DNA of 64,000 bases from Pseudonocardia oceani (lineage in GTDB: Bacteria; Actinomycetota; Actinomycetes; Mycobacteriales; Pseudonocardiaceae): positions 3,844,001-3,908,000 of the forward strand of contig NZ_JADQDF010000001.1 of the NCBI RefSeq assembly GCF_019263585.2, read 5' to 3'. The notes under the pieces are model-generated. The model saw only the letters and a program-made list of their open reading frames with translations, was not told the DNA's origin and ran no database searches. Both the position numbers and the translations under genes were made by a program. Shown piece after piece: positions 41,910 to 50,375 of this stretch; positions within the stretch are counted from its first letter, which is position 1; every line of letters begins with the position of its first letter.

Positions 41910-41954
41910 CGAACGGCACGTTCACCCGGTCTCGTCGGGTGAACGTGCCGTTCG
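41910..41954 (+). terminator. 19-bp perfect hairpin after moeZ
   Basis: Arms 41910-41928 and 41936-41954 (CGAACGGCACGTTCACCCG and its complement) pair perfectly around a 7-nt loop, 30 bases after the moeZ stop. The remainder up to 42149 holds no gene; TACCTT near 42070 may be the promoter of the next one. Confidence 0.75.
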
Positions 41955-42149
41955 CGGTTCCGGGTTCGGCGCGACACGGAGCGTGAAGATCGCCCGATCC
42001 TGTACGCAGCGTCACTCTGACCTGCGGTGACGTCCCACTTGGAGCAGTGACAAGTTCGGCTCTGCGGGGTACCTTCGCCGTTCAGGAAGATCAAGTTCTG
42101 GGCGGCGACGGGCGGTGGGGCGCCCGCCTCCGGCGAGGGGGCGTGGGCG

Positions 42150-44786
42150 ATGAGCGAGAGCGTGCGGCGGTGCGCCCTGCCGGGCTGCGACGAGAGCATC
42201 GAGGACCTCCCCGGCCGTCCGCCGCGGCGCTACTGCACCGCCGCCCACCGTTCGGCCGCCCGGCAGGCCCGCCGCGCCGCGGTGCAGGCGGGGGGCGACG
42301 CGCAGCTGGCCGCGACGCTGCCGTGGCTGGCGGAGCCCGCTGCCCCGCCGGTCCCGACCCCGGCCCCGGACGCCCCGGCCTCGCCCGAGGTCGCCCCGCC
42401 GGTGCCGCAGAACCGCGCCCAGCGCCGTCGTAGTGCCGCGCCCGCCCGCCGCGCCGAGACCCCGCCGGGGCTACGCACCCGCGGGCTCGGCGCGCCCGTC
42501 CCGCGCCGTCGGCGCGCGCTGGCCGTGCTCGGGGCCGCCGGGATCCTCGCGGGCGGCTACGCCGTCACCGCGTCGGAGCCGCAGGCCCCGCCCGCGGTCG
42601 CGGCGGCGTCGGAGGAGGAGTGGGCCCGCGACGCGCGGGTCGTGCTGGCCTCGGTCAACCGCCAGCTCGACGTGATCGCGCAGGTCGAGGCCGAGTGGCG
42701 GCGGCTGCCCGAGGAGCGCCGCGCCGCGAGCCCCGCCGAGCCCGTCGAGGCGCTGGAGGACCGGCGCGAGCTGCTGGAGAACCGGCGCGCCACCCTGCTC
42801 TCGCAGCTCGACTCGTTCGAGGCCCTCGACGGCGCCCGCGCCGAGCTGGCCGAGGCCGAGCGCAGCCTGGCGGAGCTGGAGGCCGTGCTCGCCGCGGCGC
42901 CCCCGCCCTCGCGGCGCTCGCCGGAGCAGGCCGCGGCGCTCTCCGCGCTCGACGAGCAGCGCGACCTGCGCCTGCGCCAGCGCGACGCCCGCCGCGACGA
43001 GGTCCTCGCGCTGGAGGGTGGCGTCGAGGACGCGGCGGCCCGGCCGGTGCCCGACGACGTGCAGCAGACGCAGCAGGTCGGCGAGGAGGTCCGCCAGGTC
43101 ATCCGCGGCGGGGACGCGCCCGCGCCGACCCCGACCAGCCCGGTCCCGCCCCGGCCCGACGTCGTCGGCGGGCGGGACGAGCCGGACGGTGCGCCGCGCC
43201 AGGACGTCGACACGAGCGGTCCGCCCGACCCGCGCGGGCCCGGCGACGAGACGCCCACGCCCGATCCCTCCCCGCCCCCGCCGCCCGCTCCTCCGGCCGA
43301 GAGCCCGGTCGACCAGGTCGCCGAGGGCGTCGACGGGGCGGTGGGCGGCACGGTCGACGCGGTCGAGGACGTCGCCGGTGGGGGAGCGCGCGACCGCGAC
43401 CGGGACCGGTCGGCGGGGCGGCCGGAACCCTCGTCGGCGGCTGCCGAGCCGGCTCCCGCTCCGGCGGCCCCTGCCGCTCCCGCCGATGAGCCCGGGCCGG
43501 TGGGCGGCGTGGTCGACACGGTGGAGGAGGTCGTCGACGGGCCTGCTCCCGCGGACCCGGCTCCTGGCGCCGCGGACCCGGCTCCGGCGGATCCGGGTCC
43601 GGCGGACCCGGTCGAGGAGGCGGGGCCCGTGGAGGAGGTCGTCGACACCGTCGGCGACGTCGTCGAGGGGCCCGAGCAGCCGGTCGAGCAGCCCGCCGAC
43701 CAGCCGGTCGACGAGGTCCGGGAGCGCGACCGCCGCGCCGACGCCGACGCGAAGCGCTCGGAGGAGCAGGTGGAGGCGCCGCCCGCCGCGGAGTCCGCTC
43801 CCGCCGCGCCCGCCGGCGTCGCGGAGGCCCCGGCCGCGGTGGTGTCACCGGTGTCCGGCGCGGTGGCCGGCCCTGCGGGTCCGGCGCCCGTCGTCGACGA
43901 CCGCTACCCCGATCCCGCCGCGCCGCCTGCCGGGAAGGAGACCGCGCCGGCGGTGCGGGAGGCCGACGCGCACCGGTCGGCGCCGCCCCCGGTCGACTCC
44001 GCAGGCATCGACGCAGCGCCGGCCGACGCACCGCCCCTGGACGTGCCGGCGCCGGTCGAGCCCGCGCCCGCCTCCGTCGGGGGAGCGGCGCGCTCCGAGG
44101 ACGCGGAGCTCGCGGTCGACGTCGTGCGCAGCACCCCGGGCGCGGCGTGGACCGCGCCGCTGGTGGAGGCGGCCATGGAGGAGGAGGCCGCGCGGCAGGA
44201 GCCGGCGCCCACCGCGGCCGGCACGTCCGCCGCCCCGTCGACGGACTCGTCCGCTACGGGCGGTGAGGAGGCCGTCGCGGCCGCCGCGCTGGCGGCGTGG
44301 GGCATGGACGACGAGCAGGTCGACGCGCTCAACGCGATGGCCGCCCGGTCCGAGGAGCCGGTGTCCGAGGAGTCGGTGTCCCCGCAGCAGGCCGAGCCGG
44401 TGTCGCAGGAGGAGGCCTACGAGCAGGCGGTCCACGAGGCGTTCGTGTCGCCCGACAGTGGGTCGGACAGCGGGTCGGACAGCGGGTCGGACAGCGGGTC
44501 CGAGAGCAGCGGGTCCGACAGCAGCGGGTCGACCGGTGACGAGCAGTCGAGCAGCGACACCGACCCCCTCGCCGCCTACGCCGACCTCGTCGACAGCTCG
44601 TTCGAGGCGGAGGACCCCGAGGCGGAGGACCCCGAGGAGTCGGACCCCGAGGAGTCGGACCCCGAGGAGTCGGACCCCGAGGAGTCGGACCCCGAGGAGT
44701 CGGACCCCCAGGAGTCCGCAGGCGGCTCCGAGGACGCCGACGACAGCGGTTCCGAGACCGATGGGAGCAGCTCGGAGGAGGACTGA
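42150..44786 (+). CDS. zinc-finger/TM/long acidic disordered protein
   Basis: An 878-aa protein I cannot assign to a named family. Residues 8-33 have the pattern C-x4-C-x15-C-x3-H (CALPGC ... YCTAAH), a possible zinc knuckle. One membrane helix follows RRRR (ALAVLGAAGILAGGYAV, ~122-140), then a Glu/Arg-rich coiled coil (~150-300), a long Pro/Ala/Asp disordered region, and repeats of Asp-Ser-Gly-Ser and Glu-Glu-Ser-Asp-Pro at the very acidic C-terminus. Positive-inside suggests N-in/C-out, placing ~740 residues outside. Start ATG 42150. Confidence 0.75.
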   Translation: MSESVRRCALPGCDESIEDLPGRPPRRYCTAAHRSAARQARRAAVQAGGDAQLAATLPWLAEPAAPPVPTPAPDAPASPEVAPPVPQNRAQRRRSAAPARRAETPPGLRTRGLGAPVPRRRRALAVLGAAGILAGGYAVTASEPQAPPAVAAASEEEWARDARVVLASVNRQLDVIAQVEAEWRRLPEERRAASPAEPVEALEDRRELLENRRATLLSQLDSFEALDGARAELAEAERSLAELEAVLAAAPPPSRRSPEQAAALSALDEQRDLRLRQRDARRDEVLALEGGVEDAAARPVPDDVQQTQQVGEEVRQVIRGGDAPAPTPTSPVPPRPDVVGGRDEPDGAPRQDVDTSGPPDPRGPGDETPTPDPSPPPPPAPPAESPVDQVAEGVDGAVGGTVDAVEDVAGGGARDRDRDRSAGRPEPSSAAAEPAPAPAAPAAPADEPGPVGGVVDTVEEVVDGPAPADPAPGAADPAPADPGPADPVEEAGPVEEVVDTVGDVVEGPEQPVEQPADQPVDEVRERDRRADADAKRSEEQVEAPPAAESAPAAPAGVAEAPAAVVSPVSGAVAGPAGPAPVVDDRYPDPAAPPAGKETAPAVREADAHRSAPPPVDSAGIDAAPADAPPLDVPAPVEPAPASVGGAARSEDAELAVDVVRSTPGAAWTAPLVEAAMEEEAARQEPAPTAAGTSAAPSTDSSATGGEEAVAAAALAAWGMDDEQVDALNAMAARSEEPVSEESVSPQQAEPVSQEEAYEQAVHEAFVSPDSGSDSGSDSGSDSGSESSGSDSSGSTGDEQSSSDTDPLAAYADLVDSSFEAEDPEAEDPEESDPEESDPEESDPEESDPEESDPQESAGGSEDADDSGSETDGSSSEED
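44634..44708. repeat. five 15-bp GAGGAGTCGGACCCC tandem copies
   Basis: Five exact copies (44634-44708) encode EESDP units near the end of the acidic protein; a related degenerate GACAGCGGGTCG array at about 44456-44530 encodes the DSGS units. Both are in-frame and prone to expansion or contraction. Confidence 0.85.
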
Positions 44787-44864
44787 CCACCCTGCGCGGG
44801 ACGGACCAGCAGGTTCCCCCGCACACCACCCGCGTGGCGACGTTCATCGGGGACCCTCCGCAGG

Positions 44865-44878
44865 TAGCGTGCCCGTTC
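44865..44878 (+). promoter_or_regulatory. leaderless -10 element for the TIGR02569 gene
   Basis: TAGCGT (44865-44870) ends 8 nt before GTG 44879; no ribosome site precedes this codon. Confidence 0.4.
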
Positions 44879-45703
44879 GTGACCGCAGCTCCCGTCCTCC
44901 CGAGCGGACCCACGGGGATCACCCTGCCGCCGCACGTCCGCACCGCCTTCGGCGTCCAGGACACCGAGCCGCGCCCCGTCGTGTGGGCGGGCCGGCGCGC
45001 CTGGCACTGCGGCGACGTCCTCGTGCGCCCGGTGCCCGACAACGCCGTGGCCGCGTGGTCCGCGGGCGTCCTCGACGGCCTGCAGGTCGAGGGCCTGCGC
45101 CTGGCGCACCCGGTGCGGTCGTCGGACGGCCGCTGGGTCGTCGCCGGCTGGGCCGCGAGCCGCTACGTCCCGGGCACGCTCGAGCCGCGCTACGACGCGG
45201 TGATCGAGGCGGCCAACCGCCTGCACGCCGCCACCGCCGCCCTCACCCGCCCGCGGGTGCTCGACGGCCGTGACGACCTGCTGGCCCGCTCCGCCGCCGT
45301 GGCGTGGGGCGAGCGGCGGATCAGCCTCGACCCGGCCACCGGCGGCACCCTCTACGCCGAGCTGGCCGCGTACCGCACGCCCGTGCAGGTCACGCCGCAG
45401 GTGGTGCACGCCGAGCTGTTCGGCGCCGTCCTGTTCGACGACGACGTGCCCGCCCTGGTCGATCTCGTGCCCGCGTGGCGGCCCCCGGAGTGGGCGGCCG
45501 CTGTCGTCGTCGTCGACGCCCTGGCCTGGGGCGGGGCCGACGACGGCCTGCCGCACCGGTGGTCGCACCTCGACGAGTGGCCGCAGATGCTGCTGCGCGC
45601 CGCGCTGTACCGCCTGGCCCTGCACGCCCAGCACCCCGAGGCCTCGGCGCGCACCCTGCCGGGCCTGGAGCGGGCCGCGGGGCTCGTCACCGCGCTGCTC
45701 TGA
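44879..45703 (+). CDS. TIGR02569-family actinobacterial protein (Rv3205c-like)
   Basis: A protein of about 274 aa matching the actinobacteria-specific TIGR02569 pattern: an early LPPHVRTAFG, the WHCGDVLVRPV segment, a kinase-like VVHAELFGAVLFDDDVPALVDLVP (fold reminiscent of aminoglycoside phosphotransferases), and WPQMLLRAALYRLAL. I prefer GTG 44879 over a start at 44834 because of the leaderless promoter spacing. It sits between moeZ and the AdnAB locus as in mycobacteria, but is now separated from the latter by the nitrate block. The biochemical function is unknown. Confidence 0.83.
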   Translation: MTAAPVLPSGPTGITLPPHVRTAFGVQDTEPRPVVWAGRRAWHCGDVLVRPVPDNAVAAWSAGVLDGLQVEGLRLAHPVRSSDGRWVVAGWAASRYVPGTLEPRYDAVIEAANRLHAATAALTRPRVLDGRDDLLARSAAVAWGERRISLDPATGGTLYAELAAYRTPVQVTPQVVHAELFGAVLFDDDVPALVDLVPAWRPPEWAAAVVVVDALAWGGADDGLPHRWSHLDEWPQMLLRAALYRLALHAQHPEASARTLPGLERAAGLVTALL

Positions 45704-45735
45704 CCTCACACCCGCCGGTGGGCGAGGTGAGAACC

Positions 45736-45780
45736 GGTTATCGCGCGCGACACGTGGACCGGACGGTCCCGTAACGGGAC
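45736..45780. promoter_or_regulatory. narK upstream region with GlnR-like half-site and a palindrome
   Basis: On the minus strand 45736-45753 reads GTGTC-gcgcgc-GATAACC, similar to a GlnR GTnAC-n6-GaAAC half-site pair. At 45766-45780, GTCCCGTAACGGGAC is a perfect 7-1-7 inverted repeat. Either could mediate nitrogen control of narK; both are short and unproven. Confidence 0.3.
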
Positions 45781-45830
45781 GTGCCTAGCTTTCGCGTCGA
45801 CCCACCCGACGACGGAGAAGAGGCCCCGGC

Positions 45831-47213
45831 GTGACGACGACGGACCAGGAGCAGCCCCCGGCACGGTCGGCGCTGGCCGGCCGCTGGATCGACCACTGGG
45901 ACCCCGAGGACCCGTCGTTCTGGCAGCGCACGGGCGCGCGGGTCGCGAACCGGAACCTGTGGTTCTCGATCCTGTCCGAACACATCGGGTTCTCGATCTG
46001 GACCATGTGGTCGGTCCTGGTGCTGTTCATGGGCCCCGAGTACGGCATCGACGCGGCGGGCAAGTTCTTCCTGGTCGCGGTGCCCACGCTGGTCGGGGCG
46101 GTGCTGCGGCTGCCCTACACGTTCGCGGTGGCGCGCTTCGGCGGGCGCAACTGGACGATCGTGTCCGCGCTGCTGCTGCTCATCCCGACGATCCTGGCCG
46201 CGGTCGTCATGCAGCCGGGCACGCCGTACGGGGTGTTCATCGCGGTCGCGGCCGTCGGCGGGCTCGGCGGCGGCAACTTCGCGTCGTCGATGACGAACAT
46301 CAACGCCTTCTTCCCGGAGCGCAAGAAGGGCTGGGCGCTCGGGCTCAACGCGGGCGGCGGCAACATCGGCGTGCCGGTGATCCAGCTGATCGGCCTGCTC
46401 GTCATCGCCACCGCCGGTACCGGCGCGCCGCGGATCCTGCTCGGCGTCTACATCCCGCTGATCGTGGTCGCGGCCGCGTTCGCCGCAGTGAAGATGGACA
46501 ACCTGACGTCGGTGAAGAACGACACGGGCGCCTTCCGCGAGTCGGTCCAGGAGAGCCAGACCTGGGTCATGTCGTTCCTCTACATCGGCACGTTCGGCTC
46601 GTTCATCGGCTACAGCTTCGCGTTCGGCCTCGTCCTGCAGAACCAGTTCGGGCGCACGCCGCTGGAGGCCGCGGCCGTCACGTTCATCGGCCCGTTGCTC
46701 GGCTCGCTCATCCGCCCGGTCGGGGGCACGCTCGCCGACCGCCTCGGCGGCGCCCGCGTCACGTTCTGGAACTTCCTGGCCATGGTCGCGGCCACCGCCG
46801 TGATCATCGCGGCCTCGGCGAGCGACTCGCTGGGCCTGTTCACCGCCGGGTTCGTGCTGCTGTTCGTGCTGACGGGGCTGGGCAACGGCTCGACCTACAA
46901 GATGATCCCGGCGATCTTCCGCGGCCAGGCGCGCGTCGCCATCGCGGGCGGCGCCGACGAGGCCGCCGCGTACCTGCGGGCCCGGCGCATCTCCGGCGCC
47001 GTCATCGGGATCGCCGGTGCGGTCGGGGCGCTGGGCGGGCTGTTCATCAACCTCGCGTTCCGCCAGTCGTTCCTCACGACGCAGTCCGGCGACACCGCCT
47101 ACTGGTCGTTCCTCGTGTTCTACGTGGTGTGCGCGGTGGTCAGCTACGTCGTCTACCTGCGGCCCGCCCCGGCGGACGCCACCGCCCCGCGCGCGGCGTA
47201 CGCGGGCGTGTGA
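45831..47213 (+). CDS. narK: NarK-type nitrate/nitrite transporter
   Basis: A 460-aa major facilitator protein with about 12 membrane segments. The nitrate signatures are clear: GGLGGGNFASSMTNINAFFP followed by RKKGWALGLNAGGGNIGV, and a second glycine-rich stretch LTGLGNGSTYKMIPAIF. It imports nitrate and/or exports nitrite at the cytoplasmic membrane. GTG 45831 follows GGAGAAGAGG. It overlaps the nitrate reductase gene (GTGTGA), so transport and reduction are co-translated. Confidence 0.94.
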   Translation: MTTTDQEQPPARSALAGRWIDHWDPEDPSFWQRTGARVANRNLWFSILSEHIGFSIWTMWSVLVLFMGPEYGIDAAGKFFLVAVPTLVGAVLRLPYTFAVARFGGRNWTIVSALLLLIPTILAAVVMQPGTPYGVFIAVAAVGGLGGGNFASSMTNINAFFPERKKGWALGLNAGGGNIGVPVIQLIGLLVIATAGTGAPRILLGVYIPLIVVAAAFAAVKMDNLTSVKNDTGAFRESVQESQTWVMSFLYIGTFGSFIGYSFAFGLVLQNQFGRTPLEAAAVTFIGPLLGSLIRPVGGTLADRLGGARVTFWNFLAMVAATAVIIAASASDSLGLFTAGFVLLFVLTGLGNGSTYKMIPAIFRGQARVAIAGGADEAAAYLRARRISGAVIGIAGAVGALGGLFINLAFRQSFLTTQSGDTAYWSFLVFYVVCAVVSYVVYLRPAPADATAPRAAYAGV

Positions 47214-49258
47214 CCGCCGTACCCAGCCACTGCCCGTACTGCGCCCTGCAGTGCGGGCAGTGGATCGACGGCGACGGCGGCGTCGACGCGCGGGAGTTCC
47301 CGACCAACCGTGGGGGCCTGTGCCAGAAGGGCTGGACCTCCGGCGCGCTGCTCGACCACCCCGGCCGACTCACGACCCCGCTGCTGCGCACCTCGCGGGA
47401 CGCCCCGCTGGAGCCCGTGAGCTGGGACCACGCGCTGTCGTACGTGGCCGGGAGGCTGCGTGCGCTGCGGGCCGGGCACGGCGCCGACGCCGTCGCCGTG
47501 TTCGGCGCCGGGGGGCTGACGAACGAGAAGTCCTACCTGCTCGGGAAGTTCGCGCGGGTCGCGCTCGGCACCTCGCAGATCGACTACAACGGCCGGTTCT
47601 GCATGTCGTCGGCGGCCGCGGCGGGCAACCGCGCGTTCGGCGTCGACCGGGGCCTGCCGTTCCCGGTCACCGACCTCGACGATGCCGAGGTGGTCGTCCT
47701 GGCCGGCGCCAACGTCGCCGAGACGATGCCGCCGCTGATGGGCCACCTCACCGGGCGGCTCGTCGTGATCGACCCCCGCCGCACGCCCACCGCGGAGCGC
47801 GCGATCGCCTCCGGCGGGCTGCACCTCGCGCCCGTGCCCGGCACCGACCTGGTGCTGGCGCTGGGGATGTTGCACGCCGCGGTCGTCGACGGGCACGTCG
47901 ACGCCGACTACCTGGCCGAACGCACCACCGGCTTCGACGACGCCTGGGTGCTCGCCGCGCAGTGGTGGCCCGAGCGCGCCGAGCGCGTGTGCGGGGTGGC
48001 GGCGGCCGACATGCGCACGGTCGTCGGCTGGCTGGCCGGGGCGCAGCGGCGCTACGTCCTCACCGCCCGGGGGGCCGAGCAGCACGCGCACGGCGTCGAC
48101 ACGGTGTCGGCGTGGATCAACCTGTCCCTCGCGCTCGGGCTCCCCGGGCGCGAGGGGTCGGGCTTCGGCACGATCACCGGCCAGGGCAACGGGCAGGGCG
48201 GCCGCGAGCACGGGCAGAAGGCCGACCAGCTCCCCGGCTACCGGATGATCACCGACCCGGCGGCGCGCGCGCACGTCGCGGGGGTGTGGGGGGTCGACCC
48301 GGACGACCTGCCCGGCCCCGGCCGCTCGGCCACCGAGCTCCTCGCGGCGCTCGGGCGCGACGACGGACCCCGCGCGATGCTCGTCTTCGGGTCGAACGTG
48401 CTGGTCTCGGCCCCGGACGCCCGGTCGGTCGCGGAGCGGCTCGCCGCGCTCGACCTGCTCGTCGTCGCCGACTTCCTGCCCGGCGAGACCGCGATGGCCG
48501 CCGATGTCGTCCTGCCCGTGGCCCAGTGGGCCGAGGAGGAGGGCACGATGACCAACCTCGAGGGCCGGGTGCTGCGGCGGCGTCGCGCGATGACCCCGCC
48601 GCCGGGGGTGCGCACGGACCTGGAGGTCGTCTCCGGGCTCGCCGACCTCCTCGACGCGAAGGGCTTCCCGAGCGACGCCGAGGAGGTCTTCGAGGAGCTG
48701 CGCCTGGCCTCGGCGGGCGGCCCGGCCGACTACTCCGGCGTCACCTACGCCCGGATCGACGCGGGCGAGGCGCTGCACTGGCCGGTGCCCGGCGAGGGCC
48801 ACCCCGGCACGCCGCGCCTGTTCACCGACCGCTTCGCCCACCCCGACGGGAGGGCGCGGCTGGTCGCGGTCGACCACACCGAGGCCGCGGAGCTGCCCGA
48901 TCGTGGTTTTCCCCTGCGCGCGACGACCGGGCGCGTGCTGGTGCACTACCAGTCCGGGGCGCAGACGCGGCGGGTCGCCGAGCTGGCCGGGATCTCTCCG
49001 GAGGCGTTCGTCGAGGTGCACCCCGACACGGCCGCCCGGGCCGGCCTGGCCGACGGCGACCGCGCCCGGGTCGTCTCCCGCCGGGGCTCCACACTCGCGC
49101 GGGTGCGGTGCGTGGGGTCGCTGCGGCCGGACACGGTGTTCCTGCCGTTCCACTTCGGTGGGGAGGAGGCGGCCAACAACCTCACGATCGCCGCGCTCGA
49201 CCCGGTCAGCCGGATGCCGGAGTTCAAGGTGTGCGCGGTGCGGGTGGAGCGGGTCTGA
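47210..49258 (+). CDS. nasA: assimilatory nitrate reductase, molybdopterin catalytic subunit
   Basis: A 682-aa molybdopterin oxidoreductase. The N-terminal [4Fe-4S] motif is CPYCALQCGQW with the fourth Cys in GGLCQKG; the Mo ligand region is DYNGRFCMSSAAAAGNRAFG, and bis-MGD contacts include GQGNGQGGREHGQKADQ and TNLEGRVLRR. The C-terminal molydopterin-dinucleotide domain ends in NNLTIAALDPVSRMPEFK. The length and the lack of a Tat signal mark the cytoplasmic assimilatory NasA/NarB type. GTG 47210 overlaps the narK stop. Electrons probably come from the flavoprotein encoded at 50376. Confidence 0.93.
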   Translation: MTAVPSHCPYCALQCGQWIDGDGGVDAREFPTNRGGLCQKGWTSGALLDHPGRLTTPLLRTSRDAPLEPVSWDHALSYVAGRLRALRAGHGADAVAVFGAGGLTNEKSYLLGKFARVALGTSQIDYNGRFCMSSAAAAGNRAFGVDRGLPFPVTDLDDAEVVVLAGANVAETMPPLMGHLTGRLVVIDPRRTPTAERAIASGGLHLAPVPGTDLVLALGMLHAAVVDGHVDADYLAERTTGFDDAWVLAAQWWPERAERVCGVAAADMRTVVGWLAGAQRRYVLTARGAEQHAHGVDTVSAWINLSLALGLPGREGSGFGTITGQGNGQGGREHGQKADQLPGYRMITDPAARAHVAGVWGVDPDDLPGPGRSATELLAALGRDDGPRAMLVFGSNVLVSAPDARSVAERLAALDLLVVADFLPGETAMAADVVLPVAQWAEEEGTMTNLEGRVLRRRRAMTPPPGVRTDLEVVSGLADLLDAKGFPSDAEEVFEELRLASAGGPADYSGVTYARIDAGEALHWPVPGEGHPGTPRLFTDRFAHPDGRARLVAVDHTEAAELPDRGFPLRATTGRVLVHYQSGAQTRRVAELAGISPEAFVEVHPDTAARAGLADGDRARVVSRRGSTLARVRCVGSLRPDTVFLPFHFGGEEAANNLTIAALDPVSRMPEFKVCAVRVERV

Positions 49259-49495
49259 CGTTCGCTACTGCACACACTTTCTGATGTTTGCTCTCCGTGA
49301 CCTGCTCACGGTGAGTGATTCGGACTCTCGGTTCTATGCGGGCTTTCCGGACCGGCGGTGTGGTCGGGATGGGCCGGGGTTCGACCCCCGCCGTCTGGCC
49401 CGCTCGGCCGCGCCGTCTGCCCTCGATCGCCGGAAGTGGGACGTGGCGGTCGCCCACGAGCCCGACCACCCACGCCGCACCCCAGGAGAGAAGAG
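49259..49495. other. convergent intergenic gap without a clear gene
   Basis: Between the nitrate reductase stop and the end of the PEP-mutase-family gene. CCGTGA-CCTGC-TCACGG near 49295-49311 is a weak hairpin that could terminate the narK-nasA mRNA. A reading frame continues through the gap but has no start signal or family resemblance. Confidence 0.4.
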
Positions 49496-50266
49496 CTAGT
49501 TCAGCGGCTGCGTCCCCTCCGGCAGCGCCCCACCGGCGAGCAGGTCGCGGGTGAGGCCCGCGAGGTGGGTCAGGACCGAGCGCTGGCTCCACGGCCCGAA
49601 CGACACCCGGGCGACCCCGAGCTCGGCCATCCGCGCCTGCGGCACCGAGCCGGGCACGTGGATGAGACTGACCTTGCGCTCACCGATGCCCTCGACGAGC
49701 GCCTCGATCGTGGCCTCGTCGAACTTGCCGGGCACGAAGACGCAGGGCGCGCCGGCGTCGAGGAACGCGCGGCCGCGCTGGATCGCGTCGGCCAGGACGT
49801 CGGCGGGGTCGCGGTCGCCGGCCTTGAGGAACGCGTCGGTCCGGGCGTTGAGGACGAAGTCGACGCCCTCGGCCTCGCCCGCCTCCACCGCGGCGGCGAC
49901 GGCGGCGACGGAGTCGGCCAGCGGCTGCATCCTGTCCTCGAGGTTGGCCCCGACGATGCCGACGCCGATCGCGCGGCGGACGGTCTCGCCGGCGTCGCCG
50001 TAGCCGCTCTCGAGATCGGCGCTCACGGGGACGTCCACGGCGGCGGCGATGCGCCCCACCATGTCGATCATCAGGTCGCGGGGGATCTGCTCGCCGTCGG
50101 GGTAGCCCAGGGTCGCGGCGATGGAGTGGCTGGCGGTGGCGAGCGCGGTGCTGCCCTGGTCGGCCACCACCCTGGCGCTGATGGCGTCCCAGACGTTGAC
50201 GACGACGAGGAGTTCGGGAGCGGAGTGCAGGCGCCGGAGTTCGGCGGCCTTCTCGGAGAGGGTCAC
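49496..50266 (-). CDS. isocitrate lyase/PEP-mutase family protein
   Basis: A 256-aa TIM-barrel of the ICL/PEPM superfamily. Family landmarks: VVNVWDAISARVV at the start, TASHSIAATLGYPDGEQI, the Mg-binding stretch VPVSADLESGYG, and NARTDAFL. The KKCGH active-site motif of isocitrate lyase is not present, so it belongs to the small oxaloacetate decarboxylase/2-methylisocitrate-lyase-like or uncharacterised branch. It stands on the opposite strand inside the nitrate-assimilation block, which it splits into narK-nasA and nasB-like-nirBD. No link to nitrogen metabolism is evident. Confidence 0.87.
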   Translation of the reverse strand: MTLSEKAAELRRLHSAPELLVVVNVWDAISARVVADQGSTALATASHSIAATLGYPDGEQIPRDLMIDMVGRIAAAVDVPVSADLESGYGDAGETVRRAIGVGIVGANLEDRMQPLADSVAAVAAAVEAGEAEGVDFVLNARTDAFLKAGDRDPADVLADAIQRGRAFLDAGAPCVFVPGKFDEATIEALVEGIGERKVSLIHVPGSVPQARMAELGVARVSFGPWSQRSVLTHLAGLTRDLLAGGALPEGTQPLN

Positions 50267-50315
50267 GGGGGCAGGCTAGGGGCTCACCGCTCCCACCCGC
50301 CGATGTGCGAGCCGC

Positions 50316-50375
50316 GTAACCCCTGCGTCACGGGGAGCCCCACGCCCGTAACGGCCGCTCCTTACCGTCGCCCGC
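50316..50375 (+). promoter_or_regulatory. nasB-nirBD promoter: GlnR-like sites and leaderless -10
   Basis: GTAAC-n6-GTCAC (50316-50331) resembles a GlnR box, and another GTAAC lies at 50348-50352. TACCGT (50363-50368) ends 7 nt before ATG 50376, consistent with a leaderless operon mRNA. GlnR control of nir genes is established in actinomycetes; the match here is only by eye. Confidence 0.4.

Noticed and set aside
49366..49400. A TPsiC-arm-like CGGGGTTCGACCCCCG that suggested a tRNA
   Set aside because: Only three pairs can form with the correct 7-nt loop register, and no D arm, anticodon arm or acceptor stem can be fitted around it.
49299..49499. A possible ~65-aa ORF between the nitrate reductase and PEP-mutase-family genes
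   Set aside because: It has no ribosome site or promoter box, overlaps the stop region of the convergent gene, and its translation is a typical GC-rich random frame.
49496..50266. Isocitrate lyase (glyoxylate shunt)
   Set aside because: The protein is far shorter than isocitrate lyase and lacks the KKCGH catalytic motif; only the superfamily assignment is safe.
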